The notes under the pieces: model-generated
What the model saw: only the letters and a program-made list of their open reading frames with translations
Told to the model about the DNA's origin: nothing
The model's database searches: none
From: an uncultured Butyricimonas sp.
Lineage (GTDB): Bacteria; Bacteroidota; Bacteroidia; Bacteroidales; Marinifilaceae
Length of the DNA stretch: 53,159 nt
Direction: 5' to 3'
NCBI GenBank assembly: GCA_944320555.1
Contig: CALUHX010000016.1
Coordinates: forward strand, 1-53,159
Position numbers and translations under genes: made by a program
In this document: one piece after another, positions 49,913 to 53,159 of the stretch
Position numbering within the stretch: the stretch's first letter is position 1
Layout: each line of letters starts with the position of its first letter

Positions 49913-52555
49913 ATGAAAAAAGGATTAGTATTTTTATTGATGACACTTTTCTTGATTCCGCTCGCGTCAGAATCCGCTTACGCGTGGGGAAAGAAGAAAA
50001 AGAAGAAAAAGGCGCAAACCGAGCAGGTGGCCCAGACCCCTAAAAAGAAAGAAACAAAGTATGAGAAACTCTTTAAGGGTAAGGCCCATGAGATTTTTAA
50101 AGGGGATTTCATAACGATTCACCGTGCCGGGGACAAGATTTATTTTGAGTATCCCTTAAAATACATGGGACGGGAAGTGTTGATTGCGTCCACGCCTTCG
50201 GCCACGAGCAATCCGGAATTGGTGAACATCGGTTACAAGGCCGGAGAGCCTATCCATGTGAAGTTCGTGATGGAAGACAGCACGATTTATATGAAAGATT
50301 GCGCCACGACGACCTCCGTGGACGCCACAAAGGAAATGCGGGAGGCTGCCCAATTGAACTTTATGGACGTGCCTGTGTTGAAATTGAAAATGGAAGCCTA
50401 CAACCCGGACAGCACCGCCGTGCTTTTCGACGCTACCAAAATCCTGAACGACAAAAGACTGGATCCGGTGGTCGGGGGCATGATGGGCATGCAGGTGACA
50501 GCGACCGCGAAATCCGGCCTTGCCTCCATTGGAAAAATCAAAGCGTTTGAGGACAACGCTTCCGTGGAAATGAGAGACGTGTACAGTTGTTCCGCCTCCT
50601 TCCTGATGTTCAGTTTCAATATCGGCGATGTCGCCATCAACTCCGTGAAATCCATCCTGCTTTTGCCCGAGGATAAAATGAAACCGAGAATCCTTGACCC
50701 GCGTATCGGCGTGTTCCCCACCGGCAAGCGGAACATCTCTCCGAGAGAGGGTGCCCAATACTATGCTTTTGCCAACCGTTGGCGTTTGGAGCCCACCGAC
50801 TGGGAGGCTTGGGAGCGTGGCGAGCTGGTTGAGCCTGTGAAGCCCATTGTTTACTACCTTGACCCGACATTCCCGGAAAACTGGAAACCGGCCATCCGCC
50901 AAGGCGTGCTCGACTGGAACAAGGCTTTTGAGGCCATCGGTTTCAAGAACGCCATCCAGGTGAAGGATTTCCCGACGGCCGACACGACCTTCGATCCGGA
51001 CAACTTGAAATATTCCTGCATCCGCTACGTGCCCTCCGGCGTGGCCAACGCCATGGGACCGAGCTGGGTGGATCCGACCACGGGTGAAATCATCAACGGC
51101 TCCGTGATTGTCTACAACGACATCGTGAAGCTCGTGACGCAATGGCGTTTCGTGCAAACGGCCCAAGTTGACGAGGCTATCCGCGCCAAAGAAATGCCGC
51201 AGGACAGACTCTACGAGGCTTTGGTTTACGTGGCCGCCCACGAGATTGGCCACACCTTGGGGTTGATGCACAACATGGCCTCCTCTCACGCTTACCCCGT
51301 GGATTCCTTGCGTAGCGCCACATTCACCCAACAATACGGGACCACTCCCTCCATTATGGACTACGCCCGTTTCAACTATGTGGCTCAGCCCGGTGACGAG
51401 GGTCTGAAGCTGACTCCGCCGTCCTTGGGCTTGTATGACTACTATGCCATCAAATGGCTCTATTCTCCGATTGCCGGCAACAAGAGCGTGCAGGAGGAAA
51501 AAGCCATCGCCGAGAAATGGATTGACGAGAAATCGGGCGACCCGCTTTACCGTTACGGACGTCAGCAATTCAAGAGCATGTACGACCCGAGCGCGTTGAC
51601 CGAAGACTTGGGCGACGATCCCATCAAGGCCAGCAACTATGGTATCAAGAACTTGAAATACATCCTGCCCCACGTGAACGAGTGGATTAAGGACGACGAC
51701 TATTTCGAATATCGTCAGGAATTGTATTCTCAGATTCTGAACCAGTACTTCCGTTACATCTCGAACGTGCTTTGCCAGGTGGGCGGTGTTTACTTGAATC
51801 CGGTGAAGGAGGGAATGCAGGAGAAGCGTTACGTGCCGGTGTCGCGCGACGTGCAGAGAGCTTCCATGAAATGGGTGTTCAAGCAACTGCGTGACAGCCG
51901 CTGGTTGAACGAGAAGAGCCTTGACCAAAACATCTTCGGGCCGAAGGTTTCTCTCGCCTTGCAAGGAGCTGTGGTGAAGTCTTTGTTGGGCCTGTCCAAC
52001 AATGTGATGTTGGTGTCCCACCTGTCCTCGAATCCCTACACGCCCAAGGATTACTATGATGATCTTTATGCCGGAATCTGGGAGCCGACCATTCAGGGAC
52101 GCAAATTGACGGACGGCGACAAGTTGATGCAAAAACTCGCTACCGCCACTTCTATCGAGATTGTGAAGCAAGCCATGGAAGGTGGCAACCGGGGTGGTAT
52201 GGTAATCAGCATGCTGACTTCCTTGAGCGTCGACGAGTTGATAGAAAGCGGAATGGATTACACGGGAGTGCTCCGTCAATACTACGACCAATTCAAGGCT
52301 TTCGAGGCTGAGCACGGGACGGGAATCATCGCCAGCCAATTGATTAACAGTCGTATGACCGCCTCTTCTGATCCTTATGGATGGCAGAACGAAGTGAATG
52401 TTGCCAATATCGACGAGAGTGTGGGTTACAACGTGGCCATGCTTCAGAAGATTCAAAGCTTGCTGAAGAGCCGTGTGGGTGGAGCCAACTCCGCCGACAA
52501 ACCCCACTATCAAGCTCTTCTGCTTCAAGTGGAAAAGGCGTTAAGTTCGAAATAA
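49913..52555 (+). CDS. Secreted zinc metalloprotease, DUF5117/DUF5118 type (copy 2)
   Basis: 880 residues, a tandem paralogue of the preceding gene with near-identical blocks throughout the catalytic region (for example LYEALVYVAAHEIGHTLGLM, with the zinc site His443, Glu444, His447, His453, and FDPDNLKYSCIRYVPSGVAN). It has the same signal peptide type (MKKGLVFLLMTLFLIPLASESAYA) and a lysine-rich stretch after it. The N-terminal modules and the C-terminal helical region differ most, suggesting divergence in substrate binding. It ends before a GC-rich terminator. Confidence 0.93.
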   Translation: MKKGLVFLLMTLFLIPLASESAYAWGKKKKKKKAQTEQVAQTPKKKETKYEKLFKGKAHEIFKGDFITIHRAGDKIYFEYPLKYMGREVLIASTPSATSNPELVNIGYKAGEPIHVKFVMEDSTIYMKDCATTTSVDATKEMREAAQLNFMDVPVLKLKMEAYNPDSTAVLFDATKILNDKRLDPVVGGMMGMQVTATAKSGLASIGKIKAFEDNASVEMRDVYSCSASFLMFSFNIGDVAINSVKSILLLPEDKMKPRILDPRIGVFPTGKRNISPREGAQYYAFANRWRLEPTDWEAWERGELVEPVKPIVYYLDPTFPENWKPAIRQGVLDWNKAFEAIGFKNAIQVKDFPTADTTFDPDNLKYSCIRYVPSGVANAMGPSWVDPTTGEIINGSVIVYNDIVKLVTQWRFVQTAQVDEAIRAKEMPQDRLYEALVYVAAHEIGHTLGLMHNMASSHAYPVDSLRSATFTQQYGTTPSIMDYARFNYVAQPGDEGLKLTPPSLGLYDYYAIKWLYSPIAGNKSVQEEKAIAEKWIDEKSGDPLYRYGRQQFKSMYDPSALTEDLGDDPIKASNYGIKNLKYILPHVNEWIKDDDYFEYRQELYSQILNQYFRYISNVLCQVGGVYLNPVKEGMQEKRYVPVSRDVQRASMKWVFKQLRDSRWLNEKSLDQNIFGPKVSLALQGAVVKSLLGLSNNVMLVSHLSSNPYTPKDYYDDLYAGIWEPTIQGRKLTDGDKLMQKLATATSIEIVKQAMEGGNRGGMVISMLTSLSVDELIESGMDYTGVLRQYYDQFKAFEAEHGTGIIASQLINSRMTASSDPYGWQNEVNVANIDESVGYNVAMLQKIQSLLKSRVGGANSADKPHYQALLLQVEKALSSK

Positions 52556-52586
52556 GCCTTTGATTCTCCACGGTCAACGTGGTGAG

Positions 52587-52624
52587 GCCCCCCAGAAGTC
52601 CCGAGAGAGTTTTGGGGGGCTTTT
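52587..52624 (+). terminator. Rho-independent terminator of metalloprotease copy 2
   Basis: GCCCCCCA and TGGGGGGC form a perfect 8-bp stem followed by TTTT. Confidence 0.85.
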
Positions 52625-52685
52625 AGTATCTGTATGTTAAAACGATTTGATTCCTTCTCTGGCATAGGGGGAGCTGTTTTTCCCC

Positions 52686-52863
52686 TTTTCCCATAGTAAT
52701 GCCGTAGTTTAAAGGGGGCAATAAGCCATGTCGTTCGGTTGAGGTTCGGTATCGGGACGGTGGGTGGTCGTCCGTGGTCGAACGGGCACCGTCCCGGCTC
52801 CCGGCCACGCCCGGTTAATATGGCTTATTAGTGGCTTAATGCACGCTTATTGCTATGGGAAAA
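52686..52863. repeat. Nested inverted-repeat element of about 178 bp (MITE-like)
   Basis: Three pairs of inverted repeats lie one inside the other: TTTTCCCATAGTAAT (52686-52700) with ATTGCTATGGGAAAA (52849-52863), 14 of 15 bases; AATAAGCCAT (52720-52729) with ATGGCTTATT (52820-52829), perfect; and CGGGACGGTG (52753-52762) with CACCGTCCCG (52787-52796), perfect. CCCC flanks both outer ends, a possible short target duplication. No coding frame of note lies inside. It could be a miniature transposable element or a structured RNA. Confidence 0.55.
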
Positions 52864-53159
52864 CCCCATGATCTTTTTTCGATTTCAAATAGGCGTGTTG
52901 CACATGTGTCATTCCTTAATTTTATCTTGTGATAATGGAGAAAAGGGGGAATTGGAGAATGCGATTTTGGATGGATATTTTGATGTGTGGGTGGTATATT
53001 GTTTGTATTCAGAGATATATGTTAGTGTTTTTGTCCCGTTGAAAAATGTGGGTGCGGATGAATCCATACGCCTTAAAGAAGAGAAATTTGTTGTTTTAAT
53101 ATCTTGAAAACCAATGGATTGGTTGGCTCCTAGGAATACCAAAAAACGTTCGTTTTTTG
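52864..53159. other. Right-end region without a supported gene
   Basis: AT-rich sequence. Two small palindromes occur: AACCAAT/ATTGGTT (53109-53124, two-base spacer) and AAAAAACG/CGTTTTTT (53141-53158). The short frames on each strand have no recognisable features. Confidence 0.4.

Noticed and set aside
52850-53142. Short frames on both strands at the right edge
   Set aside because: No conserved features; the plus frame begins inside the inverted-repeat element.

Overview
The window is chromosomal DNA from a member of the Bacteroidales (Bacteroidota). The evidence is a SusC/SusD pair, BspA-type leucine-rich repeats, Fibrobacter-major-paralogous (FISUMP) domains, DUF5117-type zinc metalloproteases, a split rfaE2, and repeated promoter elements of the Bacteroidota form TAnnTTTG, some with a TTG box 19-20 nt upstream. 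Genus cannot be fixed from the sequence. I saw no rRNA, tRNA, CRISPR array or complete insertion sequence.

Layout. 0.2-3.4 kb: an EamA exporter and a signal-peptide SDR oxidoreductase, preceded by a decayed second SDR copy (2091-2465) and divergent from an AraC regulator. 3.5-11.5 kb: a DUF6266-like protein, a frameshift-split signal-peptide/SUMF1 gene, a DUF1016/PDDEXK nuclease, a DUF1648 membrane protein, a Gdx/SugE-like SMR exporter, a short UvrA and a Crp/Fnr regulator. 11.6-19.9 kb: a SusC-SusD-lipoprotein operon without glycoside hydrolases. 20-28.3 kb: housekeeping genes (rfaE2, panD, panC, argR on the minus strand; an OmpA protein, carA and carB on the plus strand). 28.4-38.6 kb: the most unusual region (below). 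38.6-44.4 kb: a MATE exporter, a small anchored protein, PBP1A and radA. 44.5-46.8 kb: a GNAT-like protein, a frameshifted IbrA-like PAPS-reductase-family protein and an IbrB-like ParB protein. 47-52.6 kb: two tandem paralogous secreted zinc metalloproteases. 52.6-53.2 kb: no gene, but a nested inverted-repeat element of about 178 bp.

The 28.4-38.6 kb island reads as one system, all on the plus strand with short gaps or 4-nt overlaps: a 58-residue protein, a stand-alone LytTR regulator, a radical SAM/SPASM enzyme, a 117-residue protein with three exactly 22-residue-spaced IDD...YG(G)P repeats (a probable multi-core RiPP precursor), a membrane FHA/zinc-ribbon protein, a membrane Ser/Thr kinase fused to a FISUMP domain, two related EF-hand-loop membrane proteins, a BspA-type LRR protein, a small secreted helical protein, a signal-peptide caspase-like protease, a zinc-ribbon/FHA protein and a membrane PP2C phosphatase. 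The combination suggests that a radical-SAM-modified peptide is coupled to a eukaryotic-like phospho-signalling circuit and a caspase-like protease at the envelope. The domain calls are visible in the sequence; the functional link is inference.

Two genes (SUMF1-like at 4570-5917 and IbrA-like at 44968-46261) are each broken by a +1 shift inside a short repeat or homopolymer. They are either slippage-prone switches, real decay, or read errors.
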